DNA of 64,000 bases from Micromonospora sp. WMMD961 (GCF_029626145.1 NZ_JARUBJ010000002.1:1-64000), one strand, 5' to 3'. Numbered from the stretch's first letter, positions 34,688 to 43,157 are shown. The notes: generated from the sequence alone by a model not told the origin. Translations and numbers: made by a program.

Positions 34688-34695
34688 CTGCCGGC

Positions 34696-35028
34696 TCAGA
34701 AACCGGGCAGGCCGAGGCCGCCCATGCCACCGGCGACCGGGCCCATCTTGCGCTCGGTCAACTCCCGGGCCGCCTCGGCGGCGTTGTGCACGGCGGCGAC
34801 GACCAGGTCCTCAAGCGTCTCCACGTCGTCCGCGTCGACGGCCTTCGGGTCGATCTTGATGGCCTTCAGCTCACCGGAGCCGGAGACGGTCGCCGTGACC
34901 AGCCCACCGCCGGCGGTGCCGGTCAGCTCGGCCTCGGCCAGCTCAGCCTGGGCGGCGGCGATCTGCTGCTGCATCTTCTGCGCCTGCTTCAGCATCTGCT
35001 GCATGTTCGGCTGTCCACCTGGGCGCAC
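34696..35028 (-). CDS. YbaB/EbfC nucleoid-associated protein
   Basis: A 110-residue member of the YbaB/EbfC family. MQQMLKQAQKMQQQIAAAQAEL is the dimerising helix and VTATVSGSGELKAIKIDPKAVD the central sheet. It binds DNA as a dimer and sits in the canonical position between dnaX and recR. GTG 35028 with AAGGAG eight bases upstream is used. The Gly/Met-rich tail is common in actinobacterial orthologues. Confidence 0.93.
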   Translation of the reverse strand: MRPGGQPNMQQMLKQAQKMQQQIAAAQAELAEAELTGTAGGGLVTATVSGSGELKAIKIDPKAVDADDVETLEDLVVAAVHNAAEAARELTERKMGPVAGGMGGLGLPGF

Positions 35029-35208
35029 TGGATGGCTCCTTCTCGCACTCGTCTCGCTCGGCCGCCGCCCAGCCTATCCGCTGGGACCGACCCCGCCCCG
35101 CCCGGTGCGTCCGCCCACGCCGGGCCTCCCAGGTACGGCTGGCACTACCCCGAACCGACCATCTGCCCGTAGTGCGCCACGAACCACCCACCTGGTCTGC
35201 TCACAGGT

Positions 35209-35892
35209 ATGAATCTCAGCCGCCCCGGCCGGGTCGGCGCGCTGTGCTGGGTCGCGGCCGCACCGATCTTCCTCGTCGCCAACCTGGTCACCGGTCTGCG
35301 GTGGCGCGACCCCTCCTACAGCTGGGCCACCCACAACATCAGCGACCTCGGCAACGCCCACTGCGGCATCTGGGACACCAGCCGACCCCGCTACGTGTGC
35401 TCGCCCTGGCACCCGCTGATGAACGCCGCGACACTCACCACCGCCGTGCTGCTCGCCGTCGGAATCCTGCTGACCTGGCGGTTCCTCGGTCGCGGCGGGG
35501 TGGTGCGCTCGGTCCAGTCGCTCCTGCTGCTGGCTGCCGGCGGTTACGCCCTGGCCGCCCTCTACCCGGCCGACGTCGATGAGAACCTGCACGTCCTCGG
35601 CGCGTTCCTGATCATGGGCCTGGGCAACGTCGGTCTGCTCCTCGCCGGCTTCGCGCCGGGCACCACGACGCTCGGCCGGTGGCGACGGCTCACCCTCACC
35701 GCCGCGATCATCGCGCTGGTCGGGACGGTGCTGTTCTTCGCCCAGCAGGGCGTCGGGATCGGGGTGGGCGGCATGGAACGGGTCGCCGTACTGCCCTTCC
35801 CACTGTGGGCCTGCTGCCTAGGCGTCCTACTAGCCGAAACCCCAACCCCCGCCCCCGCTCGCGTCGATCATGGAGTGGTGGTGCCCGGATAG
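35209..35892 (+). CDS. DUF998 membrane protein, 3' end supplied by a repeat element
   Basis: A 227-residue membrane protein with about six hydrophobic segments. ATHNISDLGN near residue 40 followed by a His-containing loop (CSPWHPLMNA) is the DUF998 pattern. Function is unknown. The reading frame runs into the family A inverted repeat at 35863, so the last ten codons (VDHGVVVPG and stop) come from the repeat, and the native end has probably been replaced. It lies opposite and between dnaX and ybaB, breaking that operon's usual tight spacing. Confidence 0.85.
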   Translation: MNLSRPGRVGALCWVAAAPIFLVANLVTGLRWRDPSYSWATHNISDLGNAHCGIWDTSRPRYVCSPWHPLMNAATLTTAVLLAVGILLTWRFLGRGGVVRSVQSLLLLAAGGYALAALYPADVDENLHVLGAFLIMGLGNVGLLLAGFAPGTTTLGRWRRLTLTAAIIALVGTVLFFAQQGVGIGVGGMERVAVLPFPLWACCLGVLLAETPTPAPARVDHGVVVPG

Positions 35893-35937
35893 ACCCGTAG
35901 CGGGCGACTTGTCACCCACCACAACTCCATGATCGAC
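35863..35937. repeat. Dispersed inverted-repeat element, family A copy 2
   Basis: Arms 35863-35883 and 35917-35937 (GTCGATCATGGAGTNGTGGT and complement, one mismatch over 21 bases) with a 33-base centre. The arms match the element at 16701-16774 but the centre differs. It overlaps the 3' end of the DUF998 gene and ends six bases before the dnaX stop. Confidence 0.87.
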
Positions 35938-35942
35938 CGGGG

Positions 35943-38900
35943 TTAGCGGGCGTCGACCTCGTTGATCTTTTCGGCGCCGAAGGTCTCGCGGAGCAGTCGT
36001 ACCGCCTGCTCCTCACTGGACTCCCGGGCGGTCTTCTCGTCGATGACCTCGTCCAACGGCTCGTCGCCCGGATCGAACCCCTCGTAGGCCGGGGTGGCCG
36101 CCGGGGCCGCCCCGCCCGGCCGCCCGCCGCGCGTCGGGCCGTCGAAGTCCGGGTCGTAGGGCGGCTCGCCCGCCCATTCGGCGTCCGCGACGGGCCGGGC
36201 CGCCGCTCCGGTACGCGCACCGCGCCCCGCCGCCGCCGCGCGAGCCGCGGCGATGGCGCTGCTCACCGGTGTGCCACCGGCTGACGCCGGCTGCCGGGCC
36301 GCTGGCGTCGGGTTGCCCGGCACGCCCGGCTTACCGCCACCGGCCGCCCCTGCGGGGCCACCCGGCCCGGAGCCGTTCGCGCCAGCGCCGTTGGTCCCGG
36401 TGCCGTTCGCGCCGGAACCGTTCGCGCTGGTGGGTGCCGAGCCCTCACCGAGCGACGCGGAGTCGACGCCTGGATCGCGTCCGGCCGACGCGCCGCCGGG
36501 GCGGGCGGCCTCCGGCCAGTCCTCGTCGTCCTTCGCCTCGTCGACGGGGGCACCGCCGCCGGGGAGAGCCGCCTCCGGCCAGTCGTCCTCGTCGTCGGCC
36601 GCTGCCGCAGGTGGTGTTCCACCCTGCCGGCCCGCGCCGTGGCCACCGTCTCCGCCACGCGCACCGGGACCGCCGGAGCCGTCGCCGCCACGCACGGCCA
36701 CGCCTCCGGACTGACCACCGGTCTGCGCGCCGACGGCGGCGGCCGAGTTCGTTGCGCCGGTCGGGCCAGTGGCGACCGATGACGTCGGCGCGCTCGCTGT
36801 CCCGTCAGCCGCGTTCGTCGCTGCACCCGGGGCAGTCGCCGGTCGAGCAGCGGCCGCGCTGTCCGGCGCTGCGCTCGGACCCGGCGGGGCGCTCGTCGGG
36901 CTGGCGGCGGCAGTCGCGTTCGTCGCGGCGGGCCGGGCCGCAGCGGCGGGCTGCGAGCGCTGCGGGCCGGACGGCGACACGCCGCCGCGCTCACCGGCCA
37001 CCTCGCACCGGATCTGCCAACGCCCGCCCAACTCCTCGTAGAGCGCGTCGGTCAGCACTGCCGAGTGGTCGGCCATCATCTTGGCCAGGACGGTGGACTT
37101 CACCGTCAGCACCAGCATGTCGCCGTCGAGTTCGCGGACCACCGCGTCGCGCATCAGGGCGGCGATCCGCTTGTTGGTCCGGTTGACCTTGCCGATCACG
37201 TCGGGCCAGACGCGGCGGACCGTGACCGCGTCCAGCGCGGCGGCCGGCGCACCCGGTCGGGGCGGTACGGGTGTGGCCGGGTCGGGGAGCACCGCCGACG
37301 GCGGCACCGCACGGCGTGACGCCGACGAGCCACCACCGGAACCAGGGCCGGTCGAGGCGGGGCCGGCCGAACCAGGGCCAGCCGAACCGGGGGCAGCAGA
37401 ACCGCCGGGAGCAGCCGGGGAGGCGTGTGCCGGCCCGGCGTTGGTCGCCGACGCGCCGGGCGACACCGGGATCGGCGAATCGGCGGTCGGGACGCCCGAC
37501 GCCGGAGCCCCCGACGTCGGAGCCCCGGACATCGGAGCGCCGGACATCGGAGCGCTCTGGGCAGCGGCGCTCCGGGTCGGGGACGTGGCCGGGTCGACGT
37601 CCCACGGCGGTGCGGAGGTCGGGGCGTTGGCGGGTGCGGGGTTGGCGGCAGCCGGAACCGGAGAGGCCTGCTGTGGGCGTACCCCCGGGTTGGTGGTCGG
37701 CGAGAAGCCGGCGGCGGCCGACGGCGCGTCGGTGCCGCTCACTGTGAGCCGACGTTCCATCCGTTCCAGGCGCTGGAGCAGGCCGCCGGTGGAGTCGTCC
37801 ACGCCGGGCAGCAGCATCCGGGCGCAGATCAGCTCCAGCAGCAGGCGGGGCGCTGTGGTGCCGCGCATCTCCACCAGGCCGTCGTGCACGATGTCGGCGC
37901 AGCGGGAGAGCGTGGCCGAGCCGAGTTGCGAAGCCTGGGCGGCCATCCGCTCTATCTGGTCGGCGGGGCCGTCGATCAGCCCCTTCGCGGCGGCGTCCGG
38001 CACCTGCTGGATCACGATCAGGTCGCGCAGCCGTTCCAGCAGGTCGGAGGCGAACCGGCGCATGTCGTGCCCGGCCTCGGCGACCCGGTCGACGGTGGCG
38101 TACGCGGCGGCGCCGTCCCCGGCGGCCAGCGCGTCGCACATCTCGTCGATCAGCGCGGAGTCGGTGACCCCGAGCAGGGCGACGGCCCGGGCGTAGCTGA
38201 CCCCCTCCGCGCCAGCGCCGGCGATGAGCTGGTCGAGTACGGAGAGGCTGTCCCGCATGCTGCCGCCACCGGCGCGCACCACCAGCGGGAAGACCGCCGG
38301 CTCGACGGCGACGCCCTCGGCCTGGGTGAGCTGCTCCAGGTACGGGCGGACCACCTTCGGCGGGAACAGCCGGAACGGGTAGTGGTGGGTCCGCGACCGG
38401 ATCGTGCCGAGGACCTTCTCCGGCTCGGTGGTGGCGAAGATGAACTTGACGTACTCCGGGGGCTCCTCGACCAGCTTGAGCAGGGCGTTGAAGCCCTGCG
38501 TCGAGACCATGTGCGCCTCGTCGATGATGTAGATCTTGAAGCGGCTGTTGGCCGGTGCGAAGAAGGCACGCTCGCGCAGCTCGCGGGCGTCGTCGACACC
38601 GCCGTGGCTGGCCGCGTCGATCTCGATCACGTCGATCGAGCCGGCACCGTCGGTGGCAAGCGAGCGGCAGGACGCACACTTGCCGCACGGCTCGGGAGTG
38701 GGGCCCTGCTCACAGTTGAGCGAGCGGGCCATGATCCGGGCGCTGGTGGTCTTGCCGCAGCCACGAGGGCCGGAGAAGAGGTAGGCGTGGTTGAGCCGGC
38801 CGCTACGCAGCGCCTGCGACAGCGGCTCGGTGACGTGCTCCTGACCGATGACCTCAGCGAAGGTACGCGGCCGGTACTTGCGGTAGAGCGCCAGCGTCAC
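35943..38900 (-). CDS. dnaX: DNA polymerase III subunit gamma/tau
   Basis: A 985-residue DnaX, clamp-loader ATPase of the replisome. GPRGCGKTTSARIMAR (Walker A), a zinc site CEQGPTPEPCGKCASC, IIDEAHMVS (Walker B) and TIRSRTHHY (SRC-type sensor) lie in the first 200 residues. Domain III ends near residue 400. Residues about 400-560 and 650-950 are Ala/Pro/Gly/Ser-rich linkers with short repeats (SGAPMSGAPTSGAP; DDEDDWPEAALPGG and DDEDWPEAARPGG), separated by a tau-like folded segment near 560-640. GTG 38900 has GGAGG eight bases upstream; the ORF extension to 39074 is not used. Confidence 0.95.
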   Translation of the reverse strand: MTLALYRKYRPRTFAEVIGQEHVTEPLSQALRSGRLNHAYLFSGPRGCGKTTSARIMARSLNCEQGPTPEPCGKCASCRSLATDGAGSIDVIEIDAASHGGVDDARELRERAFFAPANSRFKIYIIDEAHMVSTQGFNALLKLVEEPPEYVKFIFATTEPEKVLGTIRSRTHHYPFRLFPPKVVRPYLEQLTQAEGVAVEPAVFPLVVRAGGGSMRDSLSVLDQLIAGAGAEGVSYARAVALLGVTDSALIDEMCDALAAGDGAAAYATVDRVAEAGHDMRRFASDLLERLRDLIVIQQVPDAAAKGLIDGPADQIERMAAQASQLGSATLSRCADIVHDGLVEMRGTTAPRLLLELICARMLLPGVDDSTGGLLQRLERMERRLTVSGTDAPSAAAGFSPTTNPGVRPQQASPVPAAANPAPANAPTSAPPWDVDPATSPTRSAAAQSAPMSGAPMSGAPTSGAPASGVPTADSPIPVSPGASATNAGPAHASPAAPGGSAAPGSAGPGSAGPASTGPGSGGGSSASRRAVPPSAVLPDPATPVPPRPGAPAAALDAVTVRRVWPDVIGKVNRTNKRIAALMRDAVVRELDGDMLVLTVKSTVLAKMMADHSAVLTDALYEELGGRWQIRCEVAGERGGVSPSGPQRSQPAAAARPAATNATAAASPTSAPPGPSAAPDSAAAARPATAPGAATNAADGTASAPTSSVATGPTGATNSAAAVGAQTGGQSGGVAVRGGDGSGGPGARGGDGGHGAGRQGGTPPAAAADDEDDWPEAALPGGGAPVDEAKDDEDWPEAARPGGASAGRDPGVDSASLGEGSAPTSANGSGANGTGTNGAGANGSGPGGPAGAAGGGKPGVPGNPTPAARQPASAGGTPVSSAIAAARAAAAGRGARTGAAARPVADAEWAGEPPYDPDFDGPTRGGRPGGAAPAATPAYEGFDPGDEPLDEVIDEKTARESSEEQAVRLLRETFGAEKINEVDAR

Positions 38901-39121
38901 TCGTCCCGCCTCCTCTCGACCGAGCCATTCTGCGCCGGTCGGGCGCGGGTGACCACCCACCCCGCCGAATGGCCGAGGCTGCCGCGCCCCGCCGCCGCGT
39001 TGCCGCGCGCTGCCGTGGGTTGATCGACTCCACATCGCCGATCTGGCGGTATCGACTGCCCGGGACAGCCCCACCTCGCCGACCTGTGTGGATCAAGGCC
39101 CCGGAGCGGGGCTCCGAAGAC

Positions 39122-39215
39122 AAAAAGGCCTCCCGTGCACCCGGCAGAGCTCGCTTATCCTTGCTGCCTTCCGGCCCTGGGGAGGTTCACGAGATACCGC
39201 CGCACGGGAGGTGCC
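39122..39215 (-). ncRNA. ffs: Signal recognition particle 4.5S RNA
   Basis: On the minus strand, GGGCCGGAAGGCAGCAAGG is the conserved SRP RNA apical loop bound by Ffh. The ends GGCACCTCCCGTGCG and GCACGGGAGGCC pair to close a single long hairpin of about 94 nt, the usual short bacterial form, and the transcript runs into a T run at the end. It targets nascent membrane proteins with Ffh. It lies just upstream of dnaX in the same orientation, a common actinobacterial position. End positions are approximate. Confidence 0.93.
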
Positions 39216-39295
39216 GCCAAGCCTACCCGACCGCCCGTCGATCTTCAGGGGGTGGTGGGGTGGCCCGCCCGACGGCGGCCTGTATCCTGGCTCGC

Positions 39296-39380
39296 GGAGG
39301 ATTCGCCTAGAGGCCTAGGGCGCACGCTTGGAAAGCGTGTTGGGTTTACACCCTCACGAGTTCGAATCTCGTATCCTCCG
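39296..39380 (+). tRNA. tRNA-Ser (anticodon GGA)
   Basis: An 85-nt class II tRNA. Acceptor GGAGGAT pairs with ATCCTCC, the anticodon stem CACGC/GCGTG encloses TTGGAAA giving anticodon GGA, a long variable arm follows and the T arm contains GAGTTCGAATCTC. CCA is not encoded. It reads UCC/UCU serine codons. Confidence 0.96.
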
Positions 39381-39402
39381 CTCGCCTGAGCAGCACGAAC
39401 GA

Positions 39403-39431
39403 CAGGGCCGGCCCCACTGGGACCGGCCCTG
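39403..39431. terminator. Terminator after tRNA-Ser(GGA)
   Basis: CAGGGCCGGCCCC pairs with GGGACCGGCCCTG with one G-T mismatch. It lies between the tRNA and the end of the convergent pentapeptide-repeat gene and may serve both. Confidence 0.75.
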
Positions 39432-39448
39432 AGTCGTCCGCAGGGGCG

Positions 39449-40111
39449 TCAGTCCACCACCCGGACGTCCGCCGCGCCCTGCCCCGCGAACCACGCCTCG
39501 AGCGCGACACCGCCGAGTGACCGCGACGTCCCCTCGTCGACGAGGACCGGACCGACGACGGCACCCTTCGCGCCGTCGAGTTGGCAGCCGAACATCCGCG
39601 CGCCGGTCAGCACCGTCGGCATGCTCGTACTGCCCAGCGTGCACCAGCGCAGACTGGCCAACTCCAGGTCCGCGTCGCGCAGGTCGGTCTGGTAGAGCGT
39701 GGCGGAGTTGAGGATCGCGCGGCCGAGGTCCGCGCCGGCCAGCACGGCGTGGTCGAGTTGCGCCGAGAACAGGCGAGCCGAGGGGAAGAGCGCCTGACCG
39801 GCGGAGCAGCCGACAAGTGTCGCCTTGGCCAGGTCGGCAGAGGAGAAGTCCGCGCCCTGCATCTCGGCGTTGGCCAGGTTGGCGTCGGCGAGGTTGGCCT
39901 CCGCGAACCGGACGCCGGCCAGGCGGGAGTTGGCGAGATAGGCGCCGGCCAGGTCGAGACGGCTGAGGTCCGCCCCGCCAAAATCGAGAAAATCGCCCGA
40001 GAGGTACGCCGTATCGGGCGACGCCGCGAACCACTCCTCCAGTGCGGTCCGAGCGTCCGGGCTGTCCGGCCAGCGGATCACGTCGCCGCTGGTCCGCCGA
40101 TATCTGCTCAC
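39449..40111 (-). CDS. Pentapeptide-repeat protein
   Basis: A 220-residue protein. From about residue 45 to 160 it shows the A(D/N)LXX pentapeptide pattern (ADLSRLDLAGAYLANSRLAG, then ANLADANLANAEMQGADF), which folds into a right-handed quadrilateral beta helix. Such proteins can mimic DNA and protect gyrase (Qnr/MfpA), though many have other roles, and no gyrase-specific feature is seen. ATG 40111 overlaps the stop of the upstream YbaB-like gene by four bases, so they are translated together. Confidence 0.85.
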   Translation of the reverse strand: MSRYRRTSGDVIRWPDSPDARTALEEWFAASPDTAYLSGDFLDFGGADLSRLDLAGAYLANSRLAGVRFAEANLADANLANAEMQGADFSSADLAKATLVGCSAGQALFPSARLFSAQLDHAVLAGADLGRAILNSATLYQTDLRDADLELASLRWCTLGSTSMPTVLTGARMFGCQLDGAKGAVVGPVLVDEGTSRSLGGVALEAWFAGQGAADVRVVD

Positions 40112-40539
40112 CGCCCGTGCTGGTCGTCCGGCCCGTCCACGGCCGGGTCGGCGCGCAGTTGCTGCCCGACCCGTTCGGCGATCGCCCGCGCTGCCGGTGA
40201 GTCGGTTCCCAGGGTCTCGCCGATGATCTCCTGCGCCCGGTCGGCCAGCTGCCGCTTGGCAACACCGATCGTGTTCATGATCGTCCTGGCGACCACGTCC
40301 GGTGCGACCCGCTGGATCCGCTGGCCCAGTCGCAGGTCGACCAACGCACCCGCCGAGTCGACGGTGACCTCCACCAGCCCGTTGCCGTCGGCAGCGGTCA
40401 CCCGTAGTGCCTGGATGCGGTCACTCATCGCGTCGGTGGCGATCGCCAACTGGTCGAGACGACCCTTCCACTCCGCGAGTCGGTCCATTGCGCCGTCCGG
40501 GTCCAGCAGCCCCGCCGTGTTGGGAACCTCGGCCATCAT
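40108..40539 (-). CDS. YbaB/EbfC-like DNA-binding family protein
   Basis: A 143-residue protein. The helix around MDRLAEWKGRLDQLAIATDAMSDRIQ, followed by the sheet GNGLVEVTVDSAGALVDLRLGQRIQ, matches the YbaB/EbfC family in the divergent form found as extra copies in actinomycetes, often near ESX-type or repeat proteins. It overlaps the pentapeptide-repeat gene by four bases. Possible DNA or protein binding is inferred from the fold; its own function is unknown. Confidence 0.75.
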   Translation of the reverse strand: MMAEVPNTAGLLDPDGAMDRLAEWKGRLDQLAIATDAMSDRIQALRVTAADGNGLVEVTVDSAGALVDLRLGQRIQRVAPDVVARTIMNTIGVAKRQLADRAQEIIGETLGTDSPAARAIAERVGQQLRADPAVDGPDDQHGR

Positions 40540-40881
40540 GTGTCCCCTCGGTCGCTCAAGGTGATCATGCTCAGCGGTGGGAGGTTAACACGAGCGACCT
40601 TCACGACAGTCCAGGTGAGACACCAGGAGCTGCCGCCCCTCGACGCCTCTTCAGCGGCTGGCGCACCCGGGGCCACCGTCAAATGCGGGGCGCGCGCCCA
40701 GGGGAGGCGGCGCCCCTCCGACGTCCTCGCTGTTCACATGCCCCACGGTTCGGGACGCCGGACGCGGGATGGCGGCGCACTTCCGCGCTCCGCGTGATGC
40801 TGGCGCCGCTCGGTGCAAAGACCCGCGCCGGGCGGTCAGCCTCGGGGGACGAGGCACCAGCGCCGCGGCGGACGGTGGGGG
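40540..40881. other. Intergenic region without recognised gene
   Basis: 342 bases between the start of the YbaB-like gene and the end of the small zinc-ribbon-like gene, both on the minus strand. Open frames here are in overlapping directions and show no familiar protein pattern. It probably holds the promoter of the YbaB-like/pentapeptide operon and the terminator of the genes upstream of it. Confidence 0.5.
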
Positions 40882-41127
40882 CTACCGGCGTTGGGCCCAG
40901 CCGACGAAGCGCGCGGTCAGGTCCGGCAGTCTGGCGTTCGGATTGAGTTTCTTCAGGTCGGCCGTCGCCTCCTCCTGAACCTTCGCCATGTGCAGCAGCA
41001 GGCCCGGACGATCGTCGCGGAACTCGCCGAGGAGGCGCAGCTTCGCGGCCGAGCAGGGCCACAAGATGCCGCAGTTGGGGCAACGCCACGACGGGCGTAA
41101 CGGGTTGTGCTCCGGCTGGTCGCGCAT
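40882..41127 (-). CDS. Small cysteine-containing hypothetical protein
   Basis: An 81-residue protein beginning MRDQPEHNPLRPSWRCPNCG. A CPNCG pair and a third Cys (PCSAAKLRLLGEFRDD) suggest a partial zinc site. The rest is helical. I recall similar small proteins labelled flavin reductase in Micromonospora without sequence support, so I leave it unnamed. ATG 41127 overlaps the stop of the next gene upstream by four bases (ATGA), making it the third gene of a tightly coupled set. Confidence 0.75.
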   Translation of the reverse strand: MRDQPEHNPLRPSWRCPNCGILWPCSAAKLRLLGEFRDDRPGLLLHMAKVQEEATADLKKLNPNARLPDLTARFVGWAQRR

Positions 41128-41426
41128 CAGCCGACCCGCACGGGTGTACGGGCGACCGGGCGGCGGGCGGTCTGCCGGGACGCTGGGGCCAGGGCCTGCG
41201 GGTCCTGCCAAACCAGGCCGCCGGACATGACGAACAACGAACGCCGCGCGACAGCGTCCCCGCTCGCGCCCAGCTCGTACCCGTCGAGCCAGAGCCAACC
41301 GTCGTACGTCGGCCAGTCGAGTACCCGAATCACGCGCACGAAGATCGGGCGCATGAACTGCACACTCGCGGCGCGGGTCAGATGCAGGACGTCGCCCGAC
41401 GCCACCTTCCGCGCGGCTCCGTTCAT
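41127..41426 (-). CDS. Hypothetical protein, middle gene of coupled trio
   Basis: A 99-residue protein, MNGAARKVASGDVLHLTRAA onward, with a small beta-rich core (MRPIFVRVIRVLDWPTYDGWLWLDGYEL) and a basic Pro/Arg tail. No family recognised. Its ATG 41426 overlaps the stop of the Pro-rich ORF upstream, and its own stop overlaps the start of the small cysteine-containing gene, both as ATGA. All three are probably made from one transcript that starts near the divergent DUF5753 regulator. Confidence 0.75.
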   Translation of the reverse strand: MNGAARKVASGDVLHLTRAASVQFMRPIFVRVIRVLDWPTYDGWLWLDGYELGASGDAVARRSLFVMSGGLVWQDPQALAPASRQTARRPVARTPVRVG

Positions 41427-41596
41427 GCGTGCACCCAACGCCCGTTAGGGACGCGGTTCAGGCGTGTAAACGGCCCAGTCGGGGGCGGCCCGACCGGGCC
41501 GAAGGTCCCCGGCGGCGAGGGCGTCGGCGGTCTCGCCGGGCCAGACTTCCGCGCGGGCTTCCGTTCAGGCTTCGGTTCGGGTGGCTTGTTCGGCAC
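41423..41596 (-). CDS. 57-aa Pro/Lys-rich small protein
   Basis: A short gene found by reading the minus strand: GTG 41596 with GGGGGAG five bases upstream, then a Pro/Lys/Arg-rich N-terminal half (VPNKPPEPKPERKPARK) and GPFTRLNRVPNGRWVHA at the end. The stop overlaps the next gene's ATG (ATGA at 41426-41423), the same coupling seen between the two genes after it. Coupling and the ribosome site support it; no homologue is claimed. The reading frame is short enough to be missed by length filters. Confidence 0.65.
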   Translation of the reverse strand: MPNKPPEPKPERKPARKSGPARPPTPSPPGTFGPVGPPPTGPFTRLNRVPNGRWVHA

Positions 41597-41804
41597 GCGT
41601 GCTCCCCCTGCTTGTAGCTCTGGGAAGGGGCCGCCCCCATGAGTGCTTGCCCGGCGGAGGCGGCCCCGGTTACGAGCGCGTCCGCCGGGTTCTGGTCCCT
41701 ACCGGCCGCGCGGTCTACAAAGCACCTTGCCCGTCGAAGCTGGACGGCTACACCACGTAGTTATACGTTCTATAGACGTCGAAGACGTCCGCTCGGAGGT
41801 GGGT

Positions 41805-42551
41805 ATGAACCAGGCGCTACGAGCGGCATTAGCTGACACAGGTGAGACCGTTGAAAGTCTTGCCGAGCAGGTCGGCGTAGACCCGAAGACGGTGGCGCGC
41901 TGGGTCAACCCCGGCCGAGTCCCACACCCGCGCCACCGTGCAGCCGCAGCCGCCGCGCTCCACCGTGAGGCTGAGGACATTTGGCCGGACGTCTTGAAGC
42001 GGCGGGAACCGGCGTGGCTACGCCCGTGGGTCGAGACCGAGCTTCAGGCGTCCGCCCTGCGCGCCTTTCAGGTGGCGGTCATTCCCGGCTTGTTGCAGAC
42101 CCCCGATTACGCCTCGGCGGTACTAGCCAGTGGGGTGCTCGACCGGGACGAGGTCGCGGACTACGTTGCGACCCGGCTACGCAGGCAAACGGCAGTACTC
42201 GACCGGCGCAGGCCCCCGCTCTTCGTCGCGGTGATTGACGAGTTCGCTCTTCGTCGTGGCGACCCCGAGATCATGAAGCCGCAGCTAGACCACCTGGTAA
42301 AGATGGCCCAGCGACCGAATGTGTTTGTTCACGTGTTGCCGCTGGACGCGGGCCTTCACGCCGGGCAAGCCGGGCCGTTCGTCATCGCCACCACTGACGA
42401 CGGCGATGTCGCCTATCTCGATGATCAAGCTGCCGGACGGCTGACCAACGACACCGCCACCCTTTGGGCCACCTGGGATACGCTGCGCTCAGTGGCTCTC
42501 CCACGCCGCCAAACCATCGACTACCTAGAGGCAAGATCATGGCTGACCTGA
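41805..42551 (+). CDS. HTH (XRE) regulator with DUF5753
   Basis: A 248-residue regulator. Residues 1-60 carry a helix-turn-helix (ETVESLAEQVGVDPKTVARWV). The rest matches the DUF5753 domain (FQVAVIPGLLQTPDYASAVL, VVIDEFALRRGDP-like, VFVHVLPLDAGLHAGQAGPF). Such regulators pair with small DUF397 proteins in actinomycetes; the pair is often tied to development or secondary metabolism. ATG 41805 has GGAGGT just upstream. Its end overlaps the DUF397 gene by 13 bases. The spacer ahead (41597-41804) holds palindromic motifs such as GACGTCGAAGACGTC. Confidence 0.9.
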   Translation: MNQALRAALADTGETVESLAEQVGVDPKTVARWVNPGRVPHPRHRAAAAAALHREAEDIWPDVLKRREPAWLRPWVETELQASALRAFQVAVIPGLLQTPDYASAVLASGVLDRDEVADYVATRLRRQTAVLDRRRPPLFVAVIDEFALRRGDPEIMKPQLDHLVKMAQRPNVFVHVLPLDAGLHAGQAGPFVIATTDDGDVAYLDDQAAGRLTNDTATLWATWDTLRSVALPRRQTIDYLEARSWLT

Positions 42552-42733
42552 CCGGCGCGCTCTGGCGCAAGAGCACCCGCAGTAGCTCCAACGGCGGCGA
42601 CTGCGTCGAGGTTGCCGACAACCTTCCGGGCGTCGTCGCGGTGCGCGACTCAAAGGACCCAGCGGGTCCGGCGCTGACCTTCCCCCCGGCTGCGTGGGTC
42701 GCGTTCGTCGGCCAGGTCGCCGAGCGGCCGTAA
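42539..42733 (+). CDS. DUF397 protein
   Basis: A 64-residue DUF397 protein: ALWRKSTRSSSNGGDCVEVADN then VVAVRDSKDPAGPALTF, the family's two conserved blocks. It partners the DUF5753 regulator whose gene it overlaps by 13 bases. Its biochemical role is unknown. A terminator hairpin follows. Confidence 0.93.
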   Translation: MADLTGALWRKSTRSSSNGGDCVEVADNLPGVVAVRDSKDPAGPALTFPPAAWVAFVGQVAERP

Positions 42734-42753
42734 CCAACGCCAGACGTACGGAA

Positions 42754-42782
42754 GCGCCCGCCCCGAATCTCGGGGCAGGCGC
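42754..42782 (+). terminator. Terminator after the first DUF397 gene
   Basis: GCGCCCGCCCCGA pairs with TCGGGGCAGGCGC with a G-T mismatch, loop ATC, followed by GCTTTGCG. It closes the first regulator/DUF397 unit. Confidence 0.75.
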
Positions 42783-42866
42783 GCTTTGCGTTGTGCGGAA
42801 CGACGACGCGCCAGCCACAGCGTTACGCGTACCCGAATCTGCAAGGTCTGTTTGGCGTTCGGCTAA

Positions 42867-43157
42867 GTGGGATCATCCGCCGAACGGATAGCGGCGTGCG
42901 CCGAACCGCACATCCGGGTGCACGTCGTGCCCAGCACGGTCGGCGCGTACGCCGGCCTGAGCGGACCGTTCGTGATCGCACATAGCGACGACCACCGGGC
43001 CGCCGGCTACCTGGACAACCAACTCCAGGGACAAGTCGCTAGCGACCCCGACGACATCGCGGCCATGATGGCGGCATGGGAGAACGTGCGCGGGGAGGCG
43101 CTGTCCCACCGGCAGTCGGTCGATCTCATCACGGAGGTGGCGGAGTCATGGAGCTGA
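42867..43157 (+). pseudogene. Truncated DUF5753 regulator fragment
   Basis: Only the last 90 or so residues of a DUF5753 regulator remain (RVHVVPSTVGAYAGLSGPFV then AGYLDNQLQGQVASDP), equivalent to the C-terminal third of the intact copy at 41805. No HTH or N-terminal DUF5753 part lies upstream, and the 5' neighbourhood reads in no suitable frame. It overlaps the following DUF397 gene by ten bases, as intact pairs do. It is the remains of a second regulator/DUF397 pair after a deletion. Confidence 0.8.
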
